Positions 28,262-36,551 of a stretch of DNA of 64,000 bases are shown here, piece after piece; position 1 is the stretch's first letter, and each line of letters opens with the position of its first letter. This stretch comes from Pedobacter punctiformis (GTDB taxonomy: Bacteria > Bacteroidota > Bacteroidia > Sphingobacteriales > Sphingobacteriaceae). The notes beneath the pieces are model-generated. The model did no database searches and was not told the DNA's origin. It saw nothing but the letters and a program-made list of their open reading frames with translations. The translations under genes were made by a program, and so were the position numbers. The stretch covers positions 186,001-250,000 of the forward strand of contig NZ_JAPWGM010000002.1 of the NCBI RefSeq assembly GCF_027213715.1. Reading direction: 5' to 3'.

Positions 28262-30877
28262 ATGATAGCAAAAGAGATCAGACAGGCATTCCTTAGTTTT
28301 TTTGAACAAAAGCAACACCATATTGTTTCATCAGCACCGATTGTAGTTAAAAACGATCCAACCCTGATGTTTACCAACGCTGGTATGAATCAGTTTAAGG
28401 ATCTTTTCTTAGGAGAGGCTCCGATAAAATACAAACGTGTTGTAGATACTCAGCGCTGTTTACGGGTTTCGGGTAAACACAACGATTTAGAGGAGGTAGG
28501 AATTGATACTTACCACCACACCATGTTCGAAATGCTTGGGAACTGGAGTTTTGGTGATTACTTTAAAAAAGATGCCATTGCCTGGAGCTGGGAATTGTTA
28601 ACAGAAGTTTACAAAATTCCGAAAGATAAATTATATGTAACCTATTTTGAAGGTGATGAAAAGGAAGGTTTAGAGAAAGATCAGGAAGCTTATGACCTTT
28701 GGAAACAATATGTAGATGAAAGTCATATTTTGCCGGGTAATAAAAAAGATAATTTCTGGGAAATGGGCGATACAGGTCCTTGTGGTCCTTGTTCTGAAAT
28801 CCATGTAGATTGTCGTACAGATGCAGAAAAAGCTGCCGTTGATGGTGCAACTTTAGTAAATGCTGATCATCCGCAGGTAATCGAAATCTGGAATAATGTA
28901 TTTATGCAGTTTAACCGTTTGAAGGATGGTTCATTGCAAAGCTTACCAGCGAAGCATGTGGATACGGGAATGGGTTTTGAACGTTTAGTACGTGTTTTAC
29001 AAGAAAAAACATCTAATTACGATACAGATATTTTCCAGCCGTTAATTCAGTTTATCTCTGAAAAATCGGGCATTAAATATGGTATCGAAGAGAAAACCGA
29101 TATTGCAATGCGTGTAATGGCCGATCACATCAGAGCCATTTCATTTGTTATTGCCGATGGACAATTGCCTTCTAATAATAAAGCTGGTTATGTTATCCGC
29201 AGGATTTTACGTCGTGCTGTGCGTTACGCCTATACATTTTTAAATTTCAAAGAGCCATTTTTAAACCAATTGGTCCCTTTATTGGCAGAACAGTTTAAAG
29301 GGGTATTTGATGAATTATATGCACAACAGGATTTTGTTCAGAAGGTTGTTTTGGAAGAAGAGGTTTCTTTTCTTAGAACATTATCAACCGGAATACAGCG
29401 TTTTGAAAAATATCAGGCCTCAAATCATGTAATTGAAGGCAGTTTTGCTTTCGAATTATCAGACACTTTTGGTTTTCCAATTGATTTAACTGAGTTAATG
29501 GCTAAAGAAAAGGGATGGAGTGTTGATTTAACCGGTTACGAACAAGCGCTTAACAAACAGAAAGATGATAGTCGTGCGGCTACTGCAATTGATACAGGCG
29601 ATTGGATTATGGTAAATGCCGATGATCAAAGTGAGTTTGTAGGTTATGATGATCTTGAAATTGAAACTGAAATACTAAAATATCGTAAGGTTAAAGCCAA
29701 AGGCAAAGAACAATATCAAATTGTTTTACGCGAAACCCCTTTTTATGCAGAAAGTGGTGGTCAGGTAGGCGATACGGGAAGGTTAGAAGATCATAGCCGC
29801 CAGTTTTGGGTAGATATTACCGATACAAAGAAAGAAAATGGTTTAACTGTTCATTTTACAGATATTTTACCGGATAGTTTAGAAGGTAAGTTTTGGGCTG
29901 TTGTAGATGAAGATAAAAGAGCATTGACCGAAGATAATCACTCGGCTACCCACTTGCTTCATGCGGCCTTAAAACAAGTTTTAGGACAACATGTAAACCA
30001 AAAAGGCTCATTGGTAAATGCCGATTACCTGCGTTTCGATTTCTCGCACTTTTCTAAAGTTACAGATGAAGAACTGGCGCAGATAGAACAGATTGTTAAT
30101 CAGAAAATCAGGGCGAACATCAAACTTAAAGAACAAAGAAATGTACCTTATCAGGATGCTATTGAAAGTGGTGTAACGGCGCTGTTTGGTGAAAAGTATG
30201 GTGATTTTGTTCGTATGATTACTTTTGACGATCATTTTTCTAAAGAGCTTTGTGGGGGTACGCATGTAAAGGCAACCGGACAAATTGGTTCATTTAAAAT
30301 TATTGCTGAAAGTGCAGTAGCAGCAGGTGTTCGTCGTATAGAAGCCATTACTGCTGACAAGGCTGAGCAATATTTCTTAGATCAGAACAACGAAATTGCT
30401 CATTTAAAAACATTATTAAGTGGAAGTAAAGATTTAGTGGCCTCCGTACAGGCTTTGCTTGATGAAAATACGAAGCTTAAAAAGGAGATTGAAAAATCAA
30501 CAAATGAAAGAGTAAATAACCTTAAACATGAGGTAGTGCATCACATGAAAACCCTTAATGATGTAAATTTGATTGCAACTCATATTGATTTGCCTAGTGC
30601 CGATGCGGTAAAAAATCTTGCCTTTGCAGTAAAAGATCTGGTCGATAACCTGTTTCTGGTATTTACAACAGAAATTGATGGCAAACCAGGTGTTACAGTC
30701 ATGTTATCTGATAATCTGGTTAAGGATAAAGGCTTGAATGCTTCGAATATTGTTCGCGAACTGGCTAAAGAAATTCAAGGAGGTGGAGGCGGACAGCCGT
30801 TTTACGCAACTGCCGGTGGTAAAAACTCTGCAGGATTAAAAGCCGTACTGGAAAAAGCACAACAGTTTATTTCTTAA
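28262..30877 (+). CDS. alaS: Alanyl-tRNA synthetase
   Basis: This 871-aa class II synthetase charges tRNA-Ala. The catalytic domain opens with IRQAFLSFFEQKQHHIV and contains FTNAGMNQFKDLFLG and VDTGMGFERLVRVLQ. The editing domain has the metal-binding motifs HSATHLLHAAL and CGGTH, and the C-Ala domain ends with GGGGGQPFYATAGG. Length and motif order are normal for bacterial AlaRS. It is monocistronic, with its own promoter and a strong terminator. Confidence 0.97.
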   Translation: MIAKEIRQAFLSFFEQKQHHIVSSAPIVVKNDPTLMFTNAGMNQFKDLFLGEAPIKYKRVVDTQRCLRVSGKHNDLEEVGIDTYHHTMFEMLGNWSFGDYFKKDAIAWSWELLTEVYKIPKDKLYVTYFEGDEKEGLEKDQEAYDLWKQYVDESHILPGNKKDNFWEMGDTGPCGPCSEIHVDCRTDAEKAAVDGATLVNADHPQVIEIWNNVFMQFNRLKDGSLQSLPAKHVDTGMGFERLVRVLQEKTSNYDTDIFQPLIQFISEKSGIKYGIEEKTDIAMRVMADHIRAISFVIADGQLPSNNKAGYVIRRILRRAVRYAYTFLNFKEPFLNQLVPLLAEQFKGVFDELYAQQDFVQKVVLEEEVSFLRTLSTGIQRFEKYQASNHVIEGSFAFELSDTFGFPIDLTELMAKEKGWSVDLTGYEQALNKQKDDSRAATAIDTGDWIMVNADDQSEFVGYDDLEIETEILKYRKVKAKGKEQYQIVLRETPFYAESGGQVGDTGRLEDHSRQFWVDITDTKKENGLTVHFTDILPDSLEGKFWAVVDEDKRALTEDNHSATHLLHAALKQVLGQHVNQKGSLVNADYLRFDFSHFSKVTDEELAQIEQIVNQKIRANIKLKEQRNVPYQDAIESGVTALFGEKYGDFVRMITFDDHFSKELCGGTHVKATGQIGSFKIIAESAVAAGVRRIEAITADKAEQYFLDQNNEIAHLKTLLSGSKDLVASVQALLDENTKLKKEIEKSTNERVNNLKHEVVHHMKTLNDVNLIATHIDLPSADAVKNLAFAVKDLVDNLFLVFTTEIDGKPGVTVMLSDNLVKDKGLNASNIVRELAKEIQGGGGGQPFYATAGGKNSAGLKAVLEKAQQFIS

Positions 30878-30897
30878 TACTAAATAAATAGAAACAT

Positions 30898-30927
30898 AAA
30901 AAAAGAGGCTTTAGCGCCTCTTTTTTT
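30898..30927. terminator. Terminator between alaS and the secreted-protein gene
   Basis: AAAAAAGAGGC and GCCTCTTTTTT form an 11-bp stem with a 6-nt loop. It can serve alaS (+) and the convergent gene (-). Confidence 0.9.
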
Positions 30928-30930
30928 ATT

Positions 30931-31440
30931 TTAATGTCTTCCTCTTCCTCTCGAAGAGTTACCATTACCGTTTCCATGTCGGTCATGATTTCTGTTGTCA
31001 TGGCGACCATAATCATAACGTCTGTTATCTGGCTTATAGCTTCTGTAAGAATTATACCTTACCGGGCCTCTTCCATACGAAGAATTGGAATAATGAACAT
31101 TGTTAGCATATCTAACTCTATGTGTATTGTAACTTCTGTAAGGCGAATTACCATAAACGACAACTTTACGTCCGTGGTTTAAATTGTAACCCCTGTATCT
31201 GGTTGGTAAATAGCTTGATCTGATCCAGCGGTTTCCACTTAAATAAACAAATTGTCTTTGAGGCACATAATAATAAGATTGTACTTCCGGAAGATAATAA
31301 TAGTTTACATCCTGATAACCAGCCGGAACCCATGCAGGTTGCGCACCAATATTTACGTTTAAACTAACTTGAGCGTGAGATTGATTAGATGTTAAAGCCA
31401 CGATACCTACAATCGCGGAGATGATTAATAACTTTTTCAT
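30931..31440 (-). CDS. Secreted protein with aromatic core and basic H/R/G/N-rich tail, paralogue B
   Basis: This 169-aa protein has a signal peptide (about 1-23, ending SHAQ). A conserved aromatic block follows (NVNIGAQPAWVPAGYQDVNYYYLP, then YYYVPQRQFVYLSGN), and the tail is rich in Arg, Tyr, His, Asn and Gly (about 100-169). The next gene upstream has the same length and core, so the two arose by tandem duplication. The tail could bind metal or negatively charged polymers, but no function is known. It is convergent with alaS. Confidence 0.7.
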   Translation of the reverse strand: MKKLLIISAIVGIVALTSNQSHAQVSLNVNIGAQPAWVPAGYQDVNYYYLPEVQSYYYVPQRQFVYLSGNRWIRSSYLPTRYRGYNLNHGRKVVVYGNSPYRSYNTHRVRYANNVHYSNSSYGRGPVRYNSYRSYKPDNRRYDYGRHDNRNHDRHGNGNGNSSRGRGRH

Positions 31441-31512
31441 AATCTAATAGTATTTGTGTGTAGTGATTTAAATTCAAACGCTGTGCCAAAAATTCTATTG
31501 TAACAGAGAAAT

Positions 31513-31544
31513 AAAAAAGGGAAATCTTACGAAATCCCTCTTTT
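31513..31544 (-). terminator. Terminator after paralogue A
   Basis: AGGGA/TCCCT plus AAAA/TTTT arms with one G-T wobble enclose a 12-nt loop; a T-run follows on the minus strand. It separates the two paralogous genes, so each is transcribed alone. Confidence 0.65.
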
Positions 31545-31568
31545 AAAATTAATTAATTACTCAAATTC

Positions 31569-32078
31569 TTAATGCTTGCCTTTGCCATGTCCTTTTCCGT
31601 TATCATGCCCTTTATTTCCTTTACCGTATATTTTTTTTGCTTGTCCCGGAGGCATACCATGGGGATGGCCTTTTACCACATAATATTTTTCTTCTCTGCT
31701 GTCTCTAATCACAATTTGTTTTTTATCATTTCCACGATACTTAGCATATTTAACTTTATCATTTTTAAAGTTCAAATATGGTTTCGGAGAATTAATTACA
31801 ACTTTGTAGCCATTATAAAGATCATAGTTTGAATAACGTGAAGGCAGATTGTTTGCAAATACCCAATCATTACCATTTAAATAAACAAACTGTTTTTTAG
31901 GTACATAATAATAACTTTCTACATCAGGCAGGTAATAATAATCAACATGATCGTAACCGGTAGGGCCCCATAAAGGTTGTGAGCCAATGTTTACATTAAT
32001 ATTTAACTGAGCTTTTGCATTATTTATGCTGAACAATGAAACCATCATTACCGCAGCAACTAAAACTAACTTTTTCAT
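31569..32078 (-). CDS. Secreted protein with aromatic core and K/G/H-rich tail, paralogue A
   Basis: This 169-aa protein has a signal peptide (about 1-23, ending AKAQ). It shares the core NVNIGSQPLWGPTGYDHVDYYYLP and YYYVPKKQFVYLNGNDW with the downstream gene. The C-terminal part differs: it carries GHPHGMPPGQAKK and then a Lys/Gly/His tail (GKGNKGHDNGKGHGKGKH). The tail change from Arg-rich to Lys-rich at equal total length indicates that net positive charge, not exact sequence, was conserved. Function is unknown; it is probably periplasmic or surface-exposed. Confidence 0.7.
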   Translation of the reverse strand: MKKLVLVAAVMMVSLFSINNAKAQLNINVNIGSQPLWGPTGYDHVDYYYLPDVESYYYVPKKQFVYLNGNDWVFANNLPSRYSNYDLYNGYKVVINSPKPYLNFKNDKVKYAKYRGNDKKQIVIRDSREEKYYVVKGHPHGMPPGQAKKIYGKGNKGHDNGKGHGKGKH

Positions 32079-32178
32079 TTTTCTTTAATTTAAAAGGTTT
32101 TTTTAATGTGTGTTTGTTTATAGATAATCATTTTACGTGCCAGTTTAATTAGCCCGGTCTGTTTTAACAGTATTTAAC

Positions 32179-32186
32179 TATATTTG
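32179..32186 (+). promoter_or_regulatory. -7 promoter element for gatB
   Basis: TATATTTG matches TAnnTTTG exactly, 35 bp before the gatB ATG at 32222. Confidence 0.6.
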
Positions 32187-32221
32187 CCTGCATAACATCG
32201 TTAAAACCGCATAATTTAAAT

Positions 32222-33679
32222 ATGAGTTTAGGTACAGAACCAAACAAATTCGAACTCGTTTCAGGACTGGAAATACATGTTCAGTTAAATACCAATACCA
32301 AAATATTCTCTGCTGATCGTGCATCTTTCGGTGCTTTGCCCAATCAAAATATCTCTGCGGTATCGTTGGCTTTGCCTGGTGCGTTGCCTAAACTCAATAA
32401 AGAAGTTGTTGCCAAAGCCGTAAGAATCGGTTTAGCTTTAAATTGTACCATTAATCAGCTCAACTATTTTGATCGGAAAAATTATTTCTATGCGGATTTA
32501 CCAAAAGGCTATCAGATTACACAAGACAATCAACCCATTTGCATTAATGGTTTTTTAGAAGTTGAACTTGCTGACGGTTCAAGCAAGAAGATTGGAATTA
32601 ATCGTATACATTTAGAAGAAGATGCAGGCAAAAGTATACACGATCAGGACGAAAATTATTCTCTGGTTGATTTAAATCGTGCTGGTGTACCTTTAATTGA
32701 GATTGTAACCGAGCCAGATATCCGTACGGCAGAAGAGGCTTCAGCATTATTAAGTGAAATCAGGAAACTGGTTAGACACTTAAATGTAAGCGATGGAAAT
32801 ATGGAAGAAGGCAGTTTACGTTGTGATGCCAACATTTCGATACGTCCCTTTGGTGAAACAGAATTTGGTACCCGTTGTGAGGTTAAAAACCTAAATTCCA
32901 TGCGTAATGTTCGCCGGGCGATAGACTTTGAATTTGGCCGTCAGGCAGAAGTGATCTCATCAGGAGGCAAAATTATTCAAAGTACTTTAAACTTTGATGC
33001 AGATAAAGGCACAACTTCGCCGATGCGTACTAAAGAGGAGGCAAATGATTACCGTTATTTTGCTGATCCGGATTTACAGCCAATCCAAATTTCTGATGAA
33101 TGGCTTGCAGAGATTAAATCGACTATGCCAACCTTGCCAAATGAAATTTCAAAACAATTGGTTGCCGAATTTAAAATAAGTAAGGCTGATGCGGCACTTT
33201 TTGCAGAAGATATTGATTTATTAAATTATTTCAATTCAGCATCACCATCCGTAAACCATAAAAAAACGTTAATTAACTGGCTTATTGGTCCGGTTAGGGC
33301 TTTACTAAGCGAGAAAGGAATTGGTATTGTTGATTTTAAAGTAAAACCCGGACAGCTTGCTGAAGTAATTAATTTGGTGGATGATAAGAAATTGACCCAG
33401 CAAATTGCCATACAACAGCTGTTACCTGAAATTGAGAAACAAGAAGCTGTAAACGTAGCGGATTTAGCCGGTTCGTTGAATTTGCTAATTTCTGATAATG
33501 GAGATGAACTGACTGCTTTTATAGATGAAGTTTTAAATAAATACGCCCCGCAGGTAGAAGCATACAAGAAAGGCAAAAAAGGCGTTTTAGGTTTGTTTGT
33601 TGGCGATGTAATGAAGATGGCCAAAGGCAAAGCCGACGCTAAAAAAATTAACGAATTGATAATTGAAAAACTGAAGTAA
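32222..33679 (+). CDS. gatB: Aspartyl/glutamyl-tRNA amidotransferase subunit B
   Basis: This 485-aa kinase/tail-domain subunit of the GatCAB complex converts Glu-tRNA-Gln (or Asp-tRNA-Asn) to the amide form. The N-terminus ELVSGLEIHVQLNTNTKIFS, the conserved YFYADLPKGYQITQ and LNRAGVPLIEIVTEPD are all present, and the C-terminal YqeY-like tail domain is complete. The gatA and gatC genes are not in the window. The next gene begins 1 bp after its stop. Confidence 0.97.
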   Translation: MSLGTEPNKFELVSGLEIHVQLNTNTKIFSADRASFGALPNQNISAVSLALPGALPKLNKEVVAKAVRIGLALNCTINQLNYFDRKNYFYADLPKGYQITQDNQPICINGFLEVELADGSSKKIGINRIHLEEDAGKSIHDQDENYSLVDLNRAGVPLIEIVTEPDIRTAEEASALLSEIRKLVRHLNVSDGNMEEGSLRCDANISIRPFGETEFGTRCEVKNLNSMRNVRRAIDFEFGRQAEVISSGGKIIQSTLNFDADKGTTSPMRTKEEANDYRYFADPDLQPIQISDEWLAEIKSTMPTLPNEISKQLVAEFKISKADAALFAEDIDLLNYFNSASPSVNHKKTLINWLIGPVRALLSEKGIGIVDFKVKPGQLAEVINLVDDKKLTQQIAIQQLLPEIEKQEAVNVADLAGSLNLLISDNGDELTAFIDEVLNKYAPQVEAYKKGKKGVLGLFVGDVMKMAKGKADAKKINELIIEKLK

Positions 33680-33680
33680 G

Positions 33681-34793
33681 ATGAAAATAAAACAATTAGG
33701 CCTTATTTTGCTTATTGCTGTTGCATTTGCAGCCTGTAAGCCAAAAGATAGTTTTGTAATAGACGGAACTTTCCAAAATACAGGAGCAGAGAAAAAAGTA
33801 TTTCTATATGGCATGCAAAGCAGCAATATGGTTGCTATTGATTCTACCAATCTATCGGAAAAAGGCGAATTTAAATTTATTCGCAAAACACCTTCAGTTG
33901 ATTTTTTCAGGGTATCTATCGGAAATCATGAATTTATGTTAATTGCTAAAAATGGTGATAATATTAAACTGGAAGCCGATTTGGCCGATAAAACACTCGC
34001 TTATAAAATTTCTGGTGCAAATGAAGTAGATAAATTATCTGAGCTTAATGCACTAAGAAACAAATTTGCCAAAGAAGTGGAAAGTATTCAGAAGGATTTT
34101 GATGCTAAAGTTGCTGCCCAACCTCAAAACAGAGCGGCCATTTTAGATGCTATGCGCCCTCAGTACGAATCTTATATTAAGCAGTTAAATAACGATGTTA
34201 TAAAATTTGCTTCAGACAATAAAGGAACACTGGCTAGCTTTTATGCGATGAATACCCTAAGCCCGCAGGAATATGAAGCGGAATTGGTAAAATTCAGTGA
34301 CGAAATTAAGGATCAGATTAAAGGAAATGCAACTGTTGATACTTTCGTAAAACAAATGCAATTGCTTAAAGCTGTTCAGGTAGGGCAGCCTGCACCAACT
34401 TTTACGATGGATACTGCAGATGGAAAAGCCATTAATTTAACCGATTACAAAGGGAAATATGTACTGCTTGATTTTTGGGCATCGTGGTGCCAGCCATGCC
34501 GTCAGGAGAACCCTAATGTGGTTAAAGTGTACAATAAATTTAAAACCAAAAACTTTGATATTTTAGGAATTTCGTTAGATACCGATAAAGCAGTCTGGTT
34601 AGGTGCTGTAAAGGCTGATGGTTTAGCCTGGCAACACGTTTGTGAATTAAAAGATTTTAACGGAGAAACGGTTAGAAAATATCAGGTTCAAGCCATACCA
34701 TCGTCATTCCTGATTGATCCTAGCGGAAAAATTGTAGCTAAAAACCTCAGAGGAGAGGAATTAGAAGCTTTTTTAAGTAAGATATTACTTTAA
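33681..34793 (+). CDS. TlpA-like thiol-disulfide oxidoreductase lipoprotein (DUF4369)
   Basis: This 370-aa envelope protein has a lipobox (AVAFAAC, Cys20 as the probable lipidated residue), a DUF4369 domain (about 25-115) and a helical linker. The C-terminal thioredoxin fold has the redox pair in WASWCQPCRQENP and a cis-Pro in AIPSSFLID. Such proteins reduce or isomerise disulfides, often serving cytochrome maturation. It starts 1 bp after gatB and is probably read from the same transcript. The family is widespread in Bacteroidota; the substrate is unknown. Confidence 0.9.
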   Translation: MKIKQLGLILLIAVAFAACKPKDSFVIDGTFQNTGAEKKVFLYGMQSSNMVAIDSTNLSEKGEFKFIRKTPSVDFFRVSIGNHEFMLIAKNGDNIKLEADLADKTLAYKISGANEVDKLSELNALRNKFAKEVESIQKDFDAKVAAQPQNRAAILDAMRPQYESYIKQLNNDVIKFASDNKGTLASFYAMNTLSPQEYEAELVKFSDEIKDQIKGNATVDTFVKQMQLLKAVQVGQPAPTFTMDTADGKAINLTDYKGKYVLLDFWASWCQPCRQENPNVVKVYNKFKTKNFDILGISLDTDKAVWLGAVKADGLAWQHVCELKDFNGETVRKYQVQAIPSSFLIDPSGKIVAKNLRGEELEAFLSKILL

Positions 34794-34824
34794 AAGAAAT
34801 TAATTGTTAAACTATTTTTACTGG

Positions 34825-34851
34825 TTAACAATTTCTTAACTTTCACTTAAC
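34825..34851 (+). promoter_or_regulatory. Three TTAAC direct repeats, Pho-box-like operator
   Basis: TTAAC occurs at 34825-34829, 34836-34840 and 34847-34851, an exact 11-bp period. Direct half-sites about one helical turn apart are the binding layout of OmpR/PhoB-family regulators, and TTAAC resembles the Bacillus PhoP half-site. The array ends 21 bp before a -7 element and 46 bp before the regulator gene, where the -33 box would be. Self-regulation is likely but inferred. Confidence 0.6.
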
Positions 34852-34872
34852 TGAATATTGCATCAGAGACAC

Positions 34873-34880
34873 TACTTTCG
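34873..34880 (+). promoter_or_regulatory. -7-like element for the response regulator gene
   Basis: TACTTTCG matches TAnnTTTG with one change and lies 18 bp before the ATG at 34898. A weak -7 element is consistent with an activator binding the upstream repeats. Confidence 0.5.
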
Positions 34881-34897
34881 TAACAAATATTTAATTT

Positions 34898-35587
34898 ATG
34901 AACAACGCAGGTCAGAAAATATTAATTGTTGATGATGAACCAGATATCCTGGAGTTAATTGAATACAATTTAAAAAAAGAAGGATACCAGGTTTTCCTAG
35001 CCGCAAATGGACAGGAAGGTATTACAGTTGCGAAAAAGGTACATCCCGACCTAATAATTTTAGATATTATGATGCCTAAAATGGATGGGATAGAAGCTTG
35101 TCGTTTAATGCGGGCAATACCTGAGTTTAAAAATACCTTTATGGTTTTTTTAACCGCAAGGAGTGAAGAGTATTCAGAAATTGCAGGTTTTAATGTTGGT
35201 GCAGATGATTATATCGCTAAACCAATTAAGCCGAGAGCTTTGGTTAGTCGTATAAATGCGATTTTAAGAAGAAATACCAGTGCTGAAGAGGTATCGGAGA
35301 ATAAGTTAGAAATTGGTGATTTAGTGATCGACAGAGAAGCTTATTTGGTATTTCAAGGTGGAAACAAGGTGGTGCTGGCCAAAAAAGAATTTGAATTATT
35401 GTATTTACTGGCTTCAAAACCAGGTAAAGTGTACACAAGAGAATCGATTCTAAAAAACATTTGGGAAGACTCAGTGGTGGTAACCAACCGGACCATTGAT
35501 GTTCACATTCGTAAATTAAGAGAAAAATTAGGCGAAACTTACGTATCTACTGTAAAAGGGGTTGGATATAAGTTTGAACTTTCATAA
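34898..35587 (+). CDS. OmpR/PhoB-family response regulator
   Basis: This 229-aa two-component regulator has a receiver domain (about 7-122) with acidic pocket DDEPD, phospho-acceptor Asp in LIILDIMMPKMDG and Lys in ADDYIAKPI. A winged-helix DNA-binding domain (about 135-229) has the recognition region VVTNRTIDVHIRKLREKL. No histidine kinase gene is next to it, so it is an orphan in this window. Three direct repeats upstream suggest it regulates itself. PhoB is the closest family name, but phosphate control is not shown. Confidence 0.92.
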   Translation: MNNAGQKILIVDDEPDILELIEYNLKKEGYQVFLAANGQEGITVAKKVHPDLIILDIMMPKMDGIEACRLMRAIPEFKNTFMVFLTARSEEYSEIAGFNVGADDYIAKPIKPRALVSRINAILRRNTSAEEVSENKLEIGDLVIDREAYLVFQGGNKVVLAKKEFELLYLLASKPGKVYTRESILKNIWEDSVVVTNRTIDVHIRKLREKLGETYVSTVKGVGYKFELS

Positions 35588-35604
35588 AAAGAAATTAACA
35601 TTCC

Positions 35605-35640
35605 AAAACCGCAGGCTAATTAAAAATCTGCGGTTTTTTT
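35605..35640 (+). terminator. Terminator after the response regulator
   Basis: AAAACCGCAG and CTGCGGTTTT form a 10-bp stem, and the T-run continues for seven T in total. Confidence 0.85.
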
Positions 35641-35723
35641 ATGCGTCATGTTTTGTAAGGTCTTTTTAATTTCATTTCCAATGATAATAATAGGTTTCCA
35701 AATGACATCTCCAAAATAAATCG

Positions 35724-35731
35724 TATTTTTG
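35724..35731 (+). promoter_or_regulatory. -7 promoter element for the RluA-family gene
   Basis: TATTTTTG is an exact consensus match 23 bp before the TTG start at 35754. Confidence 0.65.
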
Positions 35732-35753
35732 CACCTCATTAGCCTATCAAGTA

Positions 35754-36476
35754 TTGAAGTTTCCAAGTTTTAAAGACCTTATCTTATTTGAAGACAACGA
35801 TTTTATTGTTGTAAATAAACCGCCATTTCTTGCCTCATTGGATGAAAGAGGAGCTGCCGGCGAAATTAATCTTTTGCGTTTAGCCAAACAGTATAGTGAC
35901 GATGCTCAGGTTTGCCACCGTTTGGATAAAGAAACCTCAGGTGCTTTAATTATTGCCAAAAATCCAGAAGCTTATCGTCATGCTTCTATGCAGTTTGAAA
36001 GACGAAAAGTAAATAAAACCTATCATGCTGTTGTAGATGGTCATGTTATATTTAATGATTTATTAGTTGATCTACCAATTTTAAATGCTGGTAATAAAAA
36101 CGTAACGATAGACAGGGCTGAAGGGAAAAGAGCTGAAACTTATTTTAATTCCTTAAAATATTATAAGCACTATACTTTGGTAGAGTGTAAGCCAATTACC
36201 GGAAGAATGCACCAAATCCGTATTCACCTGGCCACACAAAAGGCTGCCATTGTTGGTGATGATATGTACCGTGGAAAATCTGTTTTTCTATCTTCCATTA
36301 AAAGGGGCTTCAAATTAGCAAAAGGAGAGGAAGAGCAGCCCATTATGAAACGCTTTGCTTTGCATGCCAGACATTTGGTATTTAAAGGGCTTAATGATCA
36401 GGACATTGTGATTGATGCACCGTATCCTAAAGACTTTGCAACCTTAATAAAATTGTTGGATAAATTTGATGCGTAG
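35754..36476 (+). CDS. RluA-family RNA pseudouridine synthase
   Basis: This 240-aa enzyme isomerises uridine in rRNA or tRNA. The catalytic motif is CHRLDKETSGALII, with Asp in HRLDxxTSG, and the C-terminal signature GRMHQIRIHLA is present. There is no N-terminal S4 domain, so it is a short form. The only sensible start is TTG 35754 (MKFPSFKDLILFED); the promoter just upstream excludes longer versions. The exact target uridine cannot be assigned from sequence. Confidence 0.9.
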   Translation: MKFPSFKDLILFEDNDFIVVNKPPFLASLDERGAAGEINLLRLAKQYSDDAQVCHRLDKETSGALIIAKNPEAYRHASMQFERRKVNKTYHAVVDGHVIFNDLLVDLPILNAGNKNVTIDRAEGKRAETYFNSLKYYKHYTLVECKPITGRMHQIRIHLATQKAAIVGDDMYRGKSVFLSSIKRGFKLAKGEEEQPIMKRFALHARHLVFKGLNDQDIVIDAPYPKDFATLIKLLDKFDA

Positions 36477-36491
36477 TTGCCGACATAAAAA

Positions 36492-36522
36492 TTGTCTTGC
36501 AACTATGTTTTTCTTAATTTTG
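36492..36522 (+). promoter_or_regulatory. Promoter for the ClC gene (TTG-N20-TAATTTTG)
   Basis: A TTG at 36492-36494 and the -7 element TAATTTTG at 36515-36522 are spaced by 20 bp, close to the Bacteroidota layout. The leader to the ATG would be about 25 nt. Confidence 0.6.
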
Positions 36523-36551
36523 GATTATCGCTCCCGATAAAATCCTAAGAA

